Positions 37,927 through 46,972 of a stretch of DNA of 64,000 nt are shown one piece after another. The notes under the pieces were generated by a model. It saw only the letters and a program-made list of their open reading frames with translations. It was not told where the DNA came from and did not search any database. Within the stretch, counting starts at the first letter, position 1. Each line of letters begins with the position of its first letter. Both the position numbers and the translations under genes were made by a program. The DNA comes from Mesonia sp. (GTDB lineage: Bacteria; Bacteroidota; Bacteroidia; Flavobacteriales; Flavobacteriaceae): the NCBI GenBank assembly GCA_012964435.1, contig DTTX01000026.1, positions 62,001 to 126,000 of the forward strand, written 5' to 3'.

Positions 37927-39612
37927 TTACTCGACCGGTTGGTCTTTTTTGTAAGCATCGCTATGAATGTTTGCTACAGCTCTACCCGATGGATCGTTCA
38001 TATTTTTAAACGATTCGTCCCACTCTAAAGCAGTTGGCGTACTACAAGCAATTGAAGGCACCGAAGGCACCGACAAAGCAGCAGCATCACTCGGGAAGTG
38101 TTCTGTAAAAATTGAACGATAGTAATATTCTTCTTTACTACTTGGCGGATGTATTGGGAATTTAAAATGTGCGTTGGCTAATTGCTCGTCGCTCACTTTT
38201 TCGTTCACCATTTCTTTTAAAGTATCGATCCAACTGTAACCTACTCCATCAGAAAATTGTTCTTTTTGGCGCCAAGCTACACTCTCTGGTAAATAATCTT
38301 CAAAAGCTTTACGAAGCACCCATTTTTCAATACGTTCTCCGTTAATCATTTTATCTTTTGGGTTTAAACGCATCGCTACATCCATAAATTCTTTATCTAG
38401 AAATGGCACACGACCTTCAATACCCCAAGCACAAAGCGATTTATTGGCTCTTAAACAGTCATACATATGGAGTTTATCTAGCTTACGAACGGTTTCTTCG
38501 TGAAATTCTTTATCGTTTGGTGCTTTATGAAAATAAAGGTAACCACCAAAAATTTCATCTGAACCTTCTCCGGAAAGTACCATTTTAATTCCCATCGACT
38601 TAATGTGTCGAGCCATTAAATACATGGGCGTAGAAGCTCTTACGGTTGTCACATCGTAAGTCTCCAGATGATATATAACATCTTTAATAGCATCTAAACC
38701 TTCTTGAATGGTAAATTTAATTTCGTGATGTACCGTATCTAAATGACCGGCTACTTTTTGAGCTGCCGCTAAATCTGGTGAACCTTCTAAACCAATCGCA
38801 AACGAGTGTAAACGTGGCCACCAAGCTTCATCGGTATCTTGACTTTCAATACGCTTTTGTGCATATTTTTTTGCTAATGCTGAAGTAATAGATGAATCTA
38901 AACCTCCCGATAGTAAAACCCCGTAAGGAACGTCACTCATTAATTGACGGTGAACTGCTTTTTCTAAAGCTTCACGTAGATCTTCAATACTGGTTTCATT
39001 ATCTTTTACATTATCGTATTCCATCCAATCACGTTCGTACCAACGCTGAAAACCTTCTTCTTTACTTGATAAATAATGCCCCGGAGGAAATAATTCGATC
39101 TTCATACATTTACCTTCCAACGCTTTTAATTCTGAAGCTACATAAAAGGTTCCGTTTTCATCCCAACCAATATAAAGTGGGATTATTCCCATATGGTCAC
39201 GCGCAATCAAGTATTCGTCGGTTTCTACGTCATAAAGGGCGAAACCAAAAATCCCATTAAGTTCATCTAAAAATTTTGCTCCTTTTTCTTTATAAAGTGC
39301 AAGTATAATTTCGCAGTCAGAATTGGTCTGAAAGTTATAATTACCATTTAGCTGATTTCGAAGATTAAGGTGATTATAAATTTCACCATTGGCAGCAAGT
39401 ACCAAATTACCATCTTCAGACAACAAAGGCTGTTTCCCCGAAGTGGGATCTACAATCGCCAAGCGCTCGTGCGCCATAATGGCCTTCTCGTTACTGTAAA
39501 CACCGCTCCAATCTGGACCACGGTGACGAATACATTTCGCCATTTCCAGTAACTGAGGTCGTAACGTTTCAGAGGCTTCCTTTAGATCGAAAGCGCAAAC
39601 AATTCCGCACAT
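37927..39612 (-). CDS. asnB: Asparagine synthase B, glutamine-hydrolysing
   Basis: Makes asparagine from aspartate, glutamine and ATP. The start at 39612 is fixed because the mature nucleophile must be Cys2 (MCGIVCAFDL); the reading frame continues 25 codons upstream without a stop but that part is not conserved. The 561-residue protein has an N-terminal class II glutamine amidotransferase domain (2-190; RHRGPDWSG, NGEIYNH) and a C-terminal synthase domain with the ATP-PP motif SGGLDSS near residue 236. The C-terminal tail is typical of the long AsnB form. A leader with alternative hairpins lies upstream (39645-39690). Confidence 0.95.
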   Translation of the reverse strand: MCGIVCAFDLKEASETLRPQLLEMAKCIRHRGPDWSGVYSNEKAIMAHERLAIVDPTSGKQPLLSEDGNLVLAANGEIYNHLNLRNQLNGNYNFQTNSDCEIILALYKEKGAKFLDELNGIFGFALYDVETDEYLIARDHMGIIPLYIGWDENGTFYVASELKALEGKCMKIELFPPGHYLSSKEEGFQRWYERDWMEYDNVKDNETSIEDLREALEKAVHRQLMSDVPYGVLLSGGLDSSITSALAKKYAQKRIESQDTDEAWWPRLHSFAIGLEGSPDLAAAQKVAGHLDTVHHEIKFTIQEGLDAIKDVIYHLETYDVTTVRASTPMYLMARHIKSMGIKMVLSGEGSDEIFGGYLYFHKAPNDKEFHEETVRKLDKLHMYDCLRANKSLCAWGIEGRVPFLDKEFMDVAMRLNPKDKMINGERIEKWVLRKAFEDYLPESVAWRQKEQFSDGVGYSWIDTLKEMVNEKVSDEQLANAHFKFPIHPPSSKEEYYYRSIFTEHFPSDAAALSVPSVPSIACSTPTALEWDESFKNMNDPSGRAVANIHSDAYKKDQPVE

Positions 39613-39644
39613 AAAGTTACATTTTAAATAAATTAATAAATAAT

Positions 39645-39690
39645 AAAAATCAACTCCATCGAAGAGTTGATTTGTTTGTTGAATCAACTA
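39645..39690 (-). promoter_or_regulatory. Attenuator-like alternative hairpins in the asnB leader
   Basis: On the minus strand, three segments occur in order: AGTTGATTC (about 39682-39690), AAATCAACTC (39664-39673) and GAGTTGATTT (47-56). Segment 2 can pair with 1 (anti-terminator-like) or with 3, and the 2:3 stem is followed by T5 before the asnB start 33 bases on. This is the arrangement of a transcription attenuator, though the T run is short. Confidence 0.4.
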
Positions 39691-39919
39691 ATATAAGTGA
39701 AAAAAATTAGAAGAAAGACTTCACTCAATACGTTTCTGTCATATTTACGAGATTACTAAATTATAAAGATTTAAATATTCAAAAACTCAATAAACAAGTT
39801 AATTAATTACGCTTCTTCTATTATCTGTATAACTTTTTATCAACGTTTCTAATATTTAGCAAAATAATAGCTTTTTCTTAAGACTCGATTTGAAGCAATG
39901 TGAGTAAATTTATAGTATT
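39691..39919. other. Divergent asnB/quinone-oxidoreductase intergenic region
   Basis: About 230 bases of AT-rich DNA between the asnB leader and the start at 39920. I see no RNA gene, ORF, repeat or convincing TAnnTTTG promoter box in it; both promoters must lie here but are not identified. Confidence 0.5.
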
Positions 39920-40894
39920 ATGAAAGCTATATTTATTACACAAGCCGGCGGACCTGATGTGCTTCAACTTCAAGAAACTGAAAAACCTTCTCCTCAAGAA
40001 CACGAAGTTCTCCTAAAAATTAAAGCAGCCGGGGTTAACCGAAGCGATATTTTAACGCGTGAAAATCCTGATGCATACGGTGACGACTTGCCTTCAGCTA
40101 AAATTCCCGGGTTAGAAGCTTCCGGAGTGATTGAAGCTATAGGTTCTCAAGTCTCTAACTTTAAAATTGGCGATAAGGTTTGCGCCTTATTAGCCGGCGG
40201 CGGTTATGCTGAATATATTTGTGTTGATGAACGTTTATGCTTACCCATTCCAAAAGGTTTGAGTTTTGTAGAAGCTGCATCCTTACCGGAAGTGATCTTT
40301 ACGGTTTGGTTTAATTTATTTCAGCAGGCGAATTTAAAATCTGGAGAAAAATTACTTATTCACGGTGGTACGAGCGGCATTGGCGTTATGGGTTTACAAA
40401 TTGCCAAGGCTTTAGGAATTAAAACTTTCGCTACAGCGGGTTCTTCAGAAAAAATAGAATTTTTAAAGAACATCGGGGTTTCCAAAGCGATTAATTATAA
40501 AGATGAAGATTTTTATGAAGTATTGAAAGATGAGAAGCTTGATGTGATTCTCGATATGGTTGGTGGTGATTACACGAATAAAAATCTAAAATTACTTCAG
40601 TCTAAAGGAAGACTTGTAAATATAAACGCTATGAAATCTGCGGAAGTAACCATAGACCTTTGGCAGGTTATTTCTAAAAATATCACTTTAACCGGAAGCC
40701 TCTTAAAACCTCAACCTATTGATGTGAAAGCCAAGATAGCTAAAGAAATTGAAGCTAAAGTTTGGCCACTTTTTACTTCCGAAGAAATAAAACCAGTGGT
40801 TTATAAAAAATTTCCGCTATCAAAAGCGAATGAAGCGCATAAATTAATGGAAAGCAGTAATCATATTGGTAAAATAATTCTTGAGGTTAAATAG
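39920..40894 (+). CDS. NAD(P)H:quinone oxidoreductase-like zinc-free MDR
   Basis: Medium-chain reductase of 324 residues from the quinone oxidoreductase (QOR/PIG3) branch. The GroES-like half carries VNRSDIL near residue 40 and no zinc-binding Cys cluster. The nucleotide-binding motif is GGTSGIGVMGLQIAKALG near residue 148. Such enzymes reduce quinones or enones with NADPH. Its stop overlaps the convergent MFS gene by 8 bases. Physiological substrate unknown. Confidence 0.9.
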   Translation: MKAIFITQAGGPDVLQLQETEKPSPQEHEVLLKIKAAGVNRSDILTRENPDAYGDDLPSAKIPGLEASGVIEAIGSQVSNFKIGDKVCALLAGGGYAEYICVDERLCLPIPKGLSFVEAASLPEVIFTVWFNLFQQANLKSGEKLLIHGGTSGIGVMGLQIAKALGIKTFATAGSSEKIEFLKNIGVSKAINYKDEDFYEVLKDEKLDVILDMVGGDYTNKNLKLLQSKGRLVNINAMKSAEVTIDLWQVISKNITLTGSLLKPQPIDVKAKIAKEIEAKVWPLFTSEEIKPVVYKKFPLSKANEAHKLMESSNHIGKIILEVK

Positions 40895-42059
40895 CATACT
40901 TTTTAGCTACTCGCTTACGATTAAGCATCACAGAAATACAGATTAAAGCTCCTAAAAATGCTAATACAGCTCCTACTAATTGCGGAGAAGTATAACCAAA
41001 ACCCTTTTCGATAGGAATACCTCCTAAGAAAGCACCAATAGCATTGCCTATATTAAAGCCTGCTTGCATCGTAGCAGAAGCCAACATCTCTGCCCCTTTT
41101 GCAGATTTGATCATGAGCATTTGGATGGGCGCGACTATAGAAAAAGCAATTGCACCTGTAATAAAACTCATAATTAATGATGGTATTTGATATTGAGCAA
41201 CCATCATCACAATAAATAAACAGACTACCATAACAAATAATAAAACCATTCCCGCTTTAACCGGTGAAATAGCATCAGCCAATTTACCTCCAATAAAGTT
41301 ACCTACCGTCATCCCAAGGCCTACTCCCATTAAAATAAAGGTCACACTCGATTTATCGAAACCGCTTACATCTGTTAACAATGGTGTGATATAACTAAAC
41401 CAAGCAAAAAAACCTCCGGTCCCAACTGCCGTTATTAGTAAAACTAACCAAGGCTCTAAATGCTTAAACACTTTTAATCCTTCTTTTGGTTTAGCATCTT
41501 TATTTTTTTTAAAATTTGGCATCCATAACAAAATAGAGACGATTGCCAACAAGCCAATGATCGCTACAATTACAAAACTGTAACGCCAAGAGTAGGTTTG
41601 CCCAACATAAGTACCCAAAGGTATCCCTATAATATTAGCAAAGGTTAAACCACTAAACATCACCGCAACGGCACTTGCTTCTTTACCTTCTTTAGCAAGT
41701 TTACCGGCAACTACTGCCCCAACGCCAAAAAATGCGCCGTGAGGCAATCCCGACAAAAGTCTTGTAAATAAAAATAGATTATATGATGGGACAATAATGG
41801 AAAGTCCGTTGAAGATTGTAAACAGAATCATTAAACCAACTAATAATTTTTTAGGAGGAAAATTACCTGCGATCAATACCAAAATTGGAGCTCCAATGAC
41901 AACCCCAAGTGCATAAGAAGAAATTAAATAACCGGCCTCAGGTATCGATACGTCAAGATTGCTAGCAATTTCAGGTAAGAGTCCCATCATCATAAACTCC
42001 GTCATTCCTATACCGAAACCTCCTACAGCCAAGGCTATCAAACTTTTTTGAATACTCAT
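40887..42059 (-). CDS. MFS transporter, DHA1-type efflux permease
   Basis: 12-helix major facilitator of 390 residues resembling AraJ/YdhP-type exporters: an acidic FGIGMTEFMMMGLLPEIA first helix, the conserved loop 2-3 (PPKKLLVGLM) and the motif-C-like GLPHGAFFGVGAVVAGKL in helix 4-5. The family exports drugs, sugars or purines; substrate not predictable. It converges on the quinone-oxidoreductase gene with an 8-base overlap. Upstream 128 bases show no clear feature. Confidence 0.88.
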   Translation of the reverse strand: MSIQKSLIALAVGGFGIGMTEFMMMGLLPEIASNLDVSIPEAGYLISSYALGVVIGAPILVLIAGNFPPKKLLVGLMILFTIFNGLSIIVPSYNLFLFTRLLSGLPHGAFFGVGAVVAGKLAKEGKEASAVAVMFSGLTFANIIGIPLGTYVGQTYSWRYSFVIVAIIGLLAIVSILLWMPNFKKNKDAKPKEGLKVFKHLEPWLVLLITAVGTGGFFAWFSYITPLLTDVSGFDKSSVTFILMGVGLGMTVGNFIGGKLADAISPVKAGMVLLFVMVVCLFIVMMVAQYQIPSLIMSFITGAIAFSIVAPIQMLMIKSAKGAEMLASATMQAGFNIGNAIGAFLGGIPIEKGFGYTSPQLVGAVLAFLGALICISVMLNRKRVAKKYAI

Positions 42060-42187
42060 ATTGCTTCATTTTGAATCTTCAAAAATACAAGCAATAATTA
42101 TTATAGACTTAAGATTTAAATTAAATTTTAATAAATGGAAAATGAAATTTTAAAAGAAAACGTTTTTGTTGAAAACTAAATAAATTA

Positions 42188-42553
42188 TTAGTAAGCCTCT
42201 GTAATTTCTTTAATTTTTTCTTTAGTGATCGGTTTAGTAAGGTAGCCCTTAACTTTATCAAATTTCTTCGCTTTCTCTTGATCTGAATAATCGATAGAAG
42301 AGGTTGCCAAATAAATACAAGAATCTTTAAAATCTTCTATATTAATATTTTCTAGAAACTCCCAACCGTCCATTTTTGGCATATTAATGTCCAGCAACAT
42401 GATCTGGCATTTACATGGATGATTTTTATAGTAATTAAAAGCATCTTCACCATTATAGAAAGTTTTAATTACTATAGACTCATCTACTCGATGTATAAGT
42501 CGTTTCATTAAGAGTTGGTAAACTCTATCATCATCTATAATGCAAATTTCCAT
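42188..42553 (-). CDS. Single-domain response regulator
   Basis: 121-residue CheY-like receiver with no output domain. Acidic pocket IDDD at residues 6-8, phospho-acceptor Asp in MLLDINMPKMDGWE (near residue 55), Thr/Ser near residue 84 and Lys in LTKPITKE near residue 107. It begins two bases after the kinase gene stop and is presumably its partner; in Bacteroidota such stand-alone receivers often act by protein contacts or within phosphorelays. Confidence 0.92.
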   Translation of the reverse strand: MEICIIDDDRVYQLLMKRLIHRVDESIVIKTFYNGEDAFNYYKNHPCKCQIMLLDINMPKMDGWEFLENINIEDFKDSCIYLATSSIDYSDQEKAKKFDKVKGYLTKPITKEKIKEITEAY

Positions 42554-42555
42554 TC

Positions 42556-44136
42556 TTACTTTTTAAAATAAAGCGTAAATACCGTTCCTTTATGAAGTTC
42601 GCTGTCTATCTCGATCTTGCCTCCCATTGCTTTCATTTGATTATTACTTACAAACAAACCAATACCTCGTGAGTTCTTAAAATCTGTAAAGGTTTCATAC
42701 ATACCAAATATTTGTCCTTTGTTAGATTCTAGATCAATACCGATACCATTATCACTAATTTCCAGAACTTTATAATTTTCTTCTTCTCTAAAGATAATAT
42801 TAATTTCTGAATTTTTTTTAGAGTCCCGATATTTTATAGCATTTGAAACTATATTAAGTAATACACTTTCTAAGTATGCTGAATTAAAGTGCAAAATTAC
42901 ATCTTCCGGAATATTTTCATTAATAATTATTCCACTTTGTTTAATCTCCCTTTTTAAAATGTTCTTGATTCGGTTTAAAAATGGTTGAAGTGCAATCTCT
43001 TCTGCCAATCCACCTTTACTTTTTTGAATGTGGATCACTTCATTTAAATCGGTTATAGATTCATCTAAAGATTGGGTAACTTCTGCCAATAGATTGAATA
43101 ACTCTCTCTTTTCTTCAAATGTTTCAACTTCGCGTATGATCTCGATCAAACCTTGAATATTGCTTGTATGAGATCTTAAATTATGAGATACAATATAGGA
43201 GAAGTTTAATAGTCGCTCGTTTTGTTCTACTACCATTTGGTAAGAATGCTGAAGATTGATTAAAGCCTGCTTTTTTTCAGTAATATCCATAATGGTACCT
43301 TTAACTTTTGCAAGTTTATGAGACTCATCTTCTTCACATTCTATTCGGGCTAAAATATGTTTAACTTGATTTTTATTATCAACAATCCTTATCTCAAAGG
43401 TGAGTCCTTTTTTGGTTTCTAAGATTTGCTTGAGTTTTGTTTTGTAAAGATTTACATCTTCCTTATGAATACTATTTAAAACCACTGAACTATTTAAATC
43501 ATGATCTCTTTCAAAATCAAAAATCTCATACATTCGATCTGACCATACAATTTTATCATATGCAATATCCCACTCCCAATAACCTAACTGAGAAATTCGA
43601 ATTGCCATTTGCATTTTAGATTGTAAGTCTTTAAGATTTTTCTCTGCTTCTTTACGTTGAGTAATATTCTCTACTAAAAGAATATGAGTTTTATGACCAT
43701 CTACATTTAATGCAGAATTTGTTACACGTACAATTTTTTTAGTGCCATCTTTACATAATAATTTTCCTTCAAATTTCTCATGATTTAAAATTTTATGTAG
43801 AGATTTACTCTTGATCTTAAGCATCTTAGAAAACTTCATTTTTGAAATCTCTTCAAAAGTATATCCTGTTTTTCTTAAAAAACGCTGATTGGCTTCAATA
43901 AAATTTTCATGTTCATCTAAATGAATTATACCTAGGCCGGCTTCATTAAAAATGGCTTTATACTTTACTTCAGAACTCACCAGTTTTGCGGCTTGTACGT
44001 GAATATATCTTTGAAGTTGTGCCGGTCTTTGAAGAATAACTTTTATTAAAAAAGCAAAACCTAATGCCAGAAAAAAACCGAATATTACAAATGGAGAAGA
44101 TAAAATGTAGGGTAAATTTTTGTTTTCCGGAGCCAA
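42556..44136 (-). CDS. PAS-PAS sensor histidine kinase, C-terminal part of a split CHASE kinase
   Basis: 526 codons read from a TTG at 44136, but the frame is open upstream to at least 44268 and encodes the end of a CHASE domain. Visible parts: one TM helix (residues 9-30), PAS (about 50-165), PAS (about 170-295), a His-containing dimerisation helix (SHNLRSHTSNIQG, phospho-His near 315) and an HATPase_c domain with DNGIGID and GIGLFVS. Joined by a -1 shift to the ORF at 44262-44873 it would give one 772-residue CHASE-PAS-PAS kinase. The TTG start is therefore probably not the true start. The paired receiver gene follows after two bases. Confidence 0.85.
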   Translation of the reverse strand: MAPENKNLPYILSSPFVIFGFFLALGFAFLIKVILQRPAQLQRYIHVQAAKLVSSEVKYKAIFNEAGLGIIHLDEHENFIEANQRFLRKTGYTFEEISKMKFSKMLKIKSKSLHKILNHEKFEGKLLCKDGTKKIVRVTNSALNVDGHKTHILLVENITQRKEAEKNLKDLQSKMQMAIRISQLGYWEWDIAYDKIVWSDRMYEIFDFERDHDLNSSVVLNSIHKEDVNLYKTKLKQILETKKGLTFEIRIVDNKNQVKHILARIECEEDESHKLAKVKGTIMDITEKKQALINLQHSYQMVVEQNERLLNFSYIVSHNLRSHTSNIQGLIEIIREVETFEEKRELFNLLAEVTQSLDESITDLNEVIHIQKSKGGLAEEIALQPFLNRIKNILKREIKQSGIIINENIPEDVILHFNSAYLESVLLNIVSNAIKYRDSKKNSEINIIFREEENYKVLEISDNGIGIDLESNKGQIFGMYETFTDFKNSRGIGLFVSNNQMKAMGGKIEIDSELHKGTVFTLYFKK

Positions 44137-44261
44137 ATAGATTTCCCATTCAGCATCTTCAACAGTAATCTTATAAGCATTCTCAAAGTCAAAATTTTCT
44201 GTTTGTTTATTGAAAATTTCTTTCTCTCCTGTGTTAGGACTTATCTTAGCAAATCGATAGT

Positions 44262-44873
44262 CTAGACCTTTTTTTCTAATTCGTTGATTCCGGATTTTTC
44301 TAAAAATGTTTCTAGTTTTATCATTACTGCAGAATATCCCCAGAATTCATCTTCTACAAAAACCGGCAACCTACCAATAATCCCAAAACCACCTTGCTTA
44401 AATCTTAATGGACCGGCAAAATACATTTTACGACTCTCAATAGCTTTATAAGCTTCTTTCTGAGAATATTTATATTTTAAAATATTAAGCCCTATCGCTC
44501 CTTTGTTTTCTTCATAAGGATAAACGTATTGTACGACCCCATTAGGTACTAATTCTAATCCGTCTATATTTTCGTTCGACTCGTAAAGTTTTGCGGCAAC
44601 TTGTTCAAAATTTTGAGGATTGCCTTCAGTATCAATAGTAAGCGCTAGTGACAAAGTCGTAACATAACTACTATTTAGGATATGATTGATGTTTACCTCA
44701 ACCGCATCTAAGATTTCTTCAGATTTCTGAAGTTCTTTTTCTTTATTGATCGTTAAATCTTTTTGAGCAATTAAAATGGCGAGAGCAAAAACTACAATAA
44801 AACTTATTGCAGATAATAGATAAGGATGATTATAAAACCAATGGTTAAAGTGCTGGTTTTCTTTAATTTTCAT
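44262..44873 (-). CDS. CHASE sensor domain, N-terminal part of the split kinase
   Basis: 203-residue product: cytoplasmic N terminus, TM helix (about residues 17-38), then an extracellular/periplasmic CHASE ligand-binding domain. It stops at TAG 44262-44264 right after an A-run (TTAGAAAAAAAGG on the minus strand), whereas the next frame continues the CHASE domain (GLDYRFAKISPN) into the TM helix and PAS domains of the kinase. A single-base -1 shift at A AAA AAG (44268-44274) would restore one gene. It is truncated, recoded or misassembled; it is not a complete receptor by itself. Confidence 0.8.
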   Translation of the reverse strand: MKIKENQHFNHWFYNHPYLLSAISFIVVFALAILIAQKDLTINKEKELQKSEEILDAVEVNINHILNSSYVTTLSLALTIDTEGNPQNFEQVAAKLYESNENIDGLELVPNGVVQYVYPYEENKGAIGLNILKYKYSQKEAYKAIESRKMYFAGPLRFKQGGFGIIGRLPVFVEDEFWGYSAVMIKLETFLEKSGINELEKKV

Positions 44874-45018
44874 ACGAGGGTAAATACATTTCGATAGCTA
44901 ATCTAATAAATCTTCTAAATTAGTTGTTAAGTAATTCTCAAGTTTTTACTGTAAAAAATGTAATACTGTTATTTCTTCTTATTTTTTTACCTTTAACCAG
45001 AATGCTAAAAAAATTGCT

Positions 45019-45354
45019 ATGTCAAAATCTTATTATGATCCTTCAGATTTAAGAAAGTTTGGAGAAATTACCGAATGGAGTGAAGAATTAGGAAAGAAAT
45101 TTTTTGATTACTACGGAAGCATTTTCGAAGAAGGCGCACTTTCTGCCCGAGAAAAATCGCTTATTGCTTTAGCCGTTGCGCACGTTGTTAAATGTCCTTA
45201 TTGCATCGATGCTTATACCAAAGATGGTTTAGAACGCGGCATTACCAAAGAAGAAATGATGGAAGCCGTTCACGCCGGCGCAGCTATAGAAAGCGGAGCG
45301 ACTTTAGTTCACGGTGTACAAATGATGAATAAATACAAGAAATTATCGATGTAG
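45019..45354 (+). CDS. Arsenosugar-associated CMD/AhpD-like protein
   Basis: 111-residue carboxymuconolactone-decarboxylase-fold protein with the AhpD-type redox pair CPYC (Cys59, Cys62) and a nearby catalytic His (AHVV, near 54). Homologues are encoded next to radical SAM ArsS in arsenosugar clusters and are annotated as arsenosugar-biosynthesis-associated peroxidase-like proteins. First gene of the six-gene cluster, 60 bases before arsS. It may reduce an oxidised arsenic species or protect against peroxides; that role is inference. Confidence 0.88.
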   Translation: MSKSYYDPSDLRKFGEITEWSEELGKKFFDYYGSIFEEGALSAREKSLIALAVAHVVKCPYCIDAYTKDGLERGITKEEMMEAVHAGAAIESGATLVHGVQMMNKYKKLSM

Positions 45355-45413
45355 TCTTAAAACTGCGACTACCTATTTTTCGTTAAGTATTTAAACTAAA
45401 AACCAAACCGTTT

Positions 45414-46469
45414 ATGAGCACCAAATCGCTTTCGGCCAGAAATAATGAATTATCAAACCCTCAAAAGCAATTAGAATATTTAAGCGAAGGTTTATTTGCC
45501 GATGGCGAATTACCTACGTTTAAGCATAAACTAGAGAAAGAGAACGATTTTCCATTACAGCCAAAACCTTTAGAGATCCTTCAGATCAATTTGGGTTATA
45601 TGTGTAATCAAGTTTGTTCTCATTGCCATGTAGATGCCGGTCCCGATCGAAAAGAGATCATGACGGTCGAAACTATGCAACATTGCCTGGAAGCGATTAA
45701 AAAAACCGGTGCGCATACTTTAGATCTCACCGGTGGCGCGCCAGAAATGAATCCTAATTTTCGTTGGTTTGTAGAAGAGGCTTCTAAAGCAGGAATTAAA
45801 GATTTTATCGTTCGCTCTAACCTTACAATTATCGTAGCTAACAAAAAATACTACGATCTTCCGGAGTTTTTCAAAAAACATAATGTTCACGTGGTTTCTT
45901 CACTTCCGTTTTATAAAAGAGAAAAAACCGACAAACAACGTGGTAAAGGGGTTTTCGATAAATCGATACAAGCTCTACAAATGTTAAACGCAGTAGGTTA
46001 CGGTAAAGAAGGCAGCGGCTTAAAATTAGACTTGGTGTATAATCCTTCCGGTGCGTTTTTACCCAAAGATCAAGATGCGATGGAAAGTGATTTTAAAACC
46101 GCACTTAAAGAAGATTTCGATATCGAATTCAACAGTCTTTTTGCGATCACAAATCTGCCAATTAGTAGATTTTTAGAGTATTTAATTGCTTCAGAAAATT
46201 ATGAAGATTATATGTACGAATTGGTAAATGCTTACAATCCTGCTGCAGTACAAAATGTGATGTGCAGAAACACCCTTTCGGTAAGTTGGGATGGTTGGCT
46301 TTACGATTGTGATTTTAACCAAATGCTCGAATTAAAAGTGAATAGTAGCGTAAAGCATATTAGCAATTACGACGAAGATGCGATACAAAACAGGAATATT
46401 ATTATCTCGCAACATTGTTACGGTTGTACTGCCGGCGCAGGAAGTAGTTGCCAAGGAACCGTTGCTTAA
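45414..46469 (+). CDS. arsS: Arsenosugar biosynthesis radical SAM protein ArsS
   Basis: 351-residue radical S-adenosylmethionine enzyme. The 4Fe-4S cluster motif is C64-x3-C68-x2-C71 (CNQVCSHC), followed by HVDAGPDRKE. A C-terminal Cys-rich region (CRNTLSVSWDGWLYDCDFNQ near 290 and HCYGCTAGAGSSCQG at the end) matches the radical SAM/Cys-rich family. In this family the enzyme couples dimethylarsinous acid with the 5-deoxyadenosyl moiety of SAM, giving 5-deoxy-5-dimethylarsinoyl-adenosine. ArsM is encoded at the end of the same operon, which supports the assignment. Confidence 0.93.
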   Translation: MSTKSLSARNNELSNPQKQLEYLSEGLFADGELPTFKHKLEKENDFPLQPKPLEILQINLGYMCNQVCSHCHVDAGPDRKEIMTVETMQHCLEAIKKTGAHTLDLTGGAPEMNPNFRWFVEEASKAGIKDFIVRSNLTIIVANKKYYDLPEFFKKHNVHVVSSLPFYKREKTDKQRGKGVFDKSIQALQMLNAVGYGKEGSGLKLDLVYNPSGAFLPKDQDAMESDFKTALKEDFDIEFNSLFAITNLPISRFLEYLIASENYEDYMYELVNAYNPAAVQNVMCRNTLSVSWDGWLYDCDFNQMLELKVNSSVKHISNYDEDAIQNRNIIISQHCYGCTAGAGSSCQGTVA

Positions 46470-46477
46470 AAAAACAT

Positions 46478-46972
46478 ATGAAACTATCAAGATTATTTTT
46501 ATTGTTAAGTTGCCTGTCTTGTATTTCTCAAAATTCTGTTGAAGAAGTACTCGATCGTTACAATTCGCATTCGGTGCCATACATTTCTATTGAACAATTA
46601 AAAGCTATTCAGCAAAAAGACAGCGTGATTTTGTTAGATGCTCGCGAACCGGAAGAGTTTCAGGTAAGTCATTTAAAAAATGCGTCTTACGTTGGCTATA
46701 AAGATTTTTCTGCGAAAGAAATTCAGCAACAATTCCCGGATAAAGATCAGCCGATCGTGGTGTATTGTTCGTTAGGGGTTCGTTCTGAAAAAATTGGAGA
46801 AAAACTTCAGCAATTAGGTTACAAGAATATTCAGAATTTATACGGCGGAATTTTTGAATGGAAAAACAACAACTACCCGGTATTTACTTCAGAAAACAAA
46901 GAAACCAACAAAGTTCACGCTTATAGCAGAAGATGGTCTAAATGGCTAAAAAATGCTGAAAAAGTTTACTAA
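46478..46972 (+). CDS. Rhodanese-like lipoprotein of the arsenosugar operon
   Basis: I choose the ATG at 46478, 8 bases after arsS, giving 164 residues with a lipoprotein-like signal (Cys12 or Cys15 in LSCLSC). A single rhodanese domain follows (about 35-140), with the active-site loop YCSLGVRS (Cys97) and DAREPEEF at 54-61. Rhodanese genes recur in arsenosugar clusters of Bacteroidota. Possible roles are sulfur transfer or thioarsenical handling in the periplasm; none is proven. TAAATG junction with the next gene. Confidence 0.85.
   Translation: MKLSRLFLLLSCLSCISQNSVEEVLDRYNSHSVPYISIEQLKAIQQKDSVILLDAREPEEFQVSHLKNASYVGYKDFSAKEIQQQFPDKDQPIVVYCSLGVRSEKIGEKLQQLGYKNIQNLYGGIFEWKNNNYPVFTSENKETNKVHAYSRRWSKWLKNAEKVY

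Noticed and set aside
38892..39260. 122-codon plus-strand ORF opposite asnB
   Set aside because: Opposite-strand shadow of a conserved gene; composition follows the complementary codons of asnB.
39613..39687. N-terminal 25-residue extension of AsnB
   Set aside because: The catalytic Cys must be residue 2 (MCGIV), so the extension cannot be part of the active enzyme; it overlaps the leader hairpins.
44134..44136. TTG as real start of the PAS kinase
   Set aside because: The open frame runs well upstream and continues the CHASE domain of the preceding ORF, so this is one split gene, not a gene with a TTG start.
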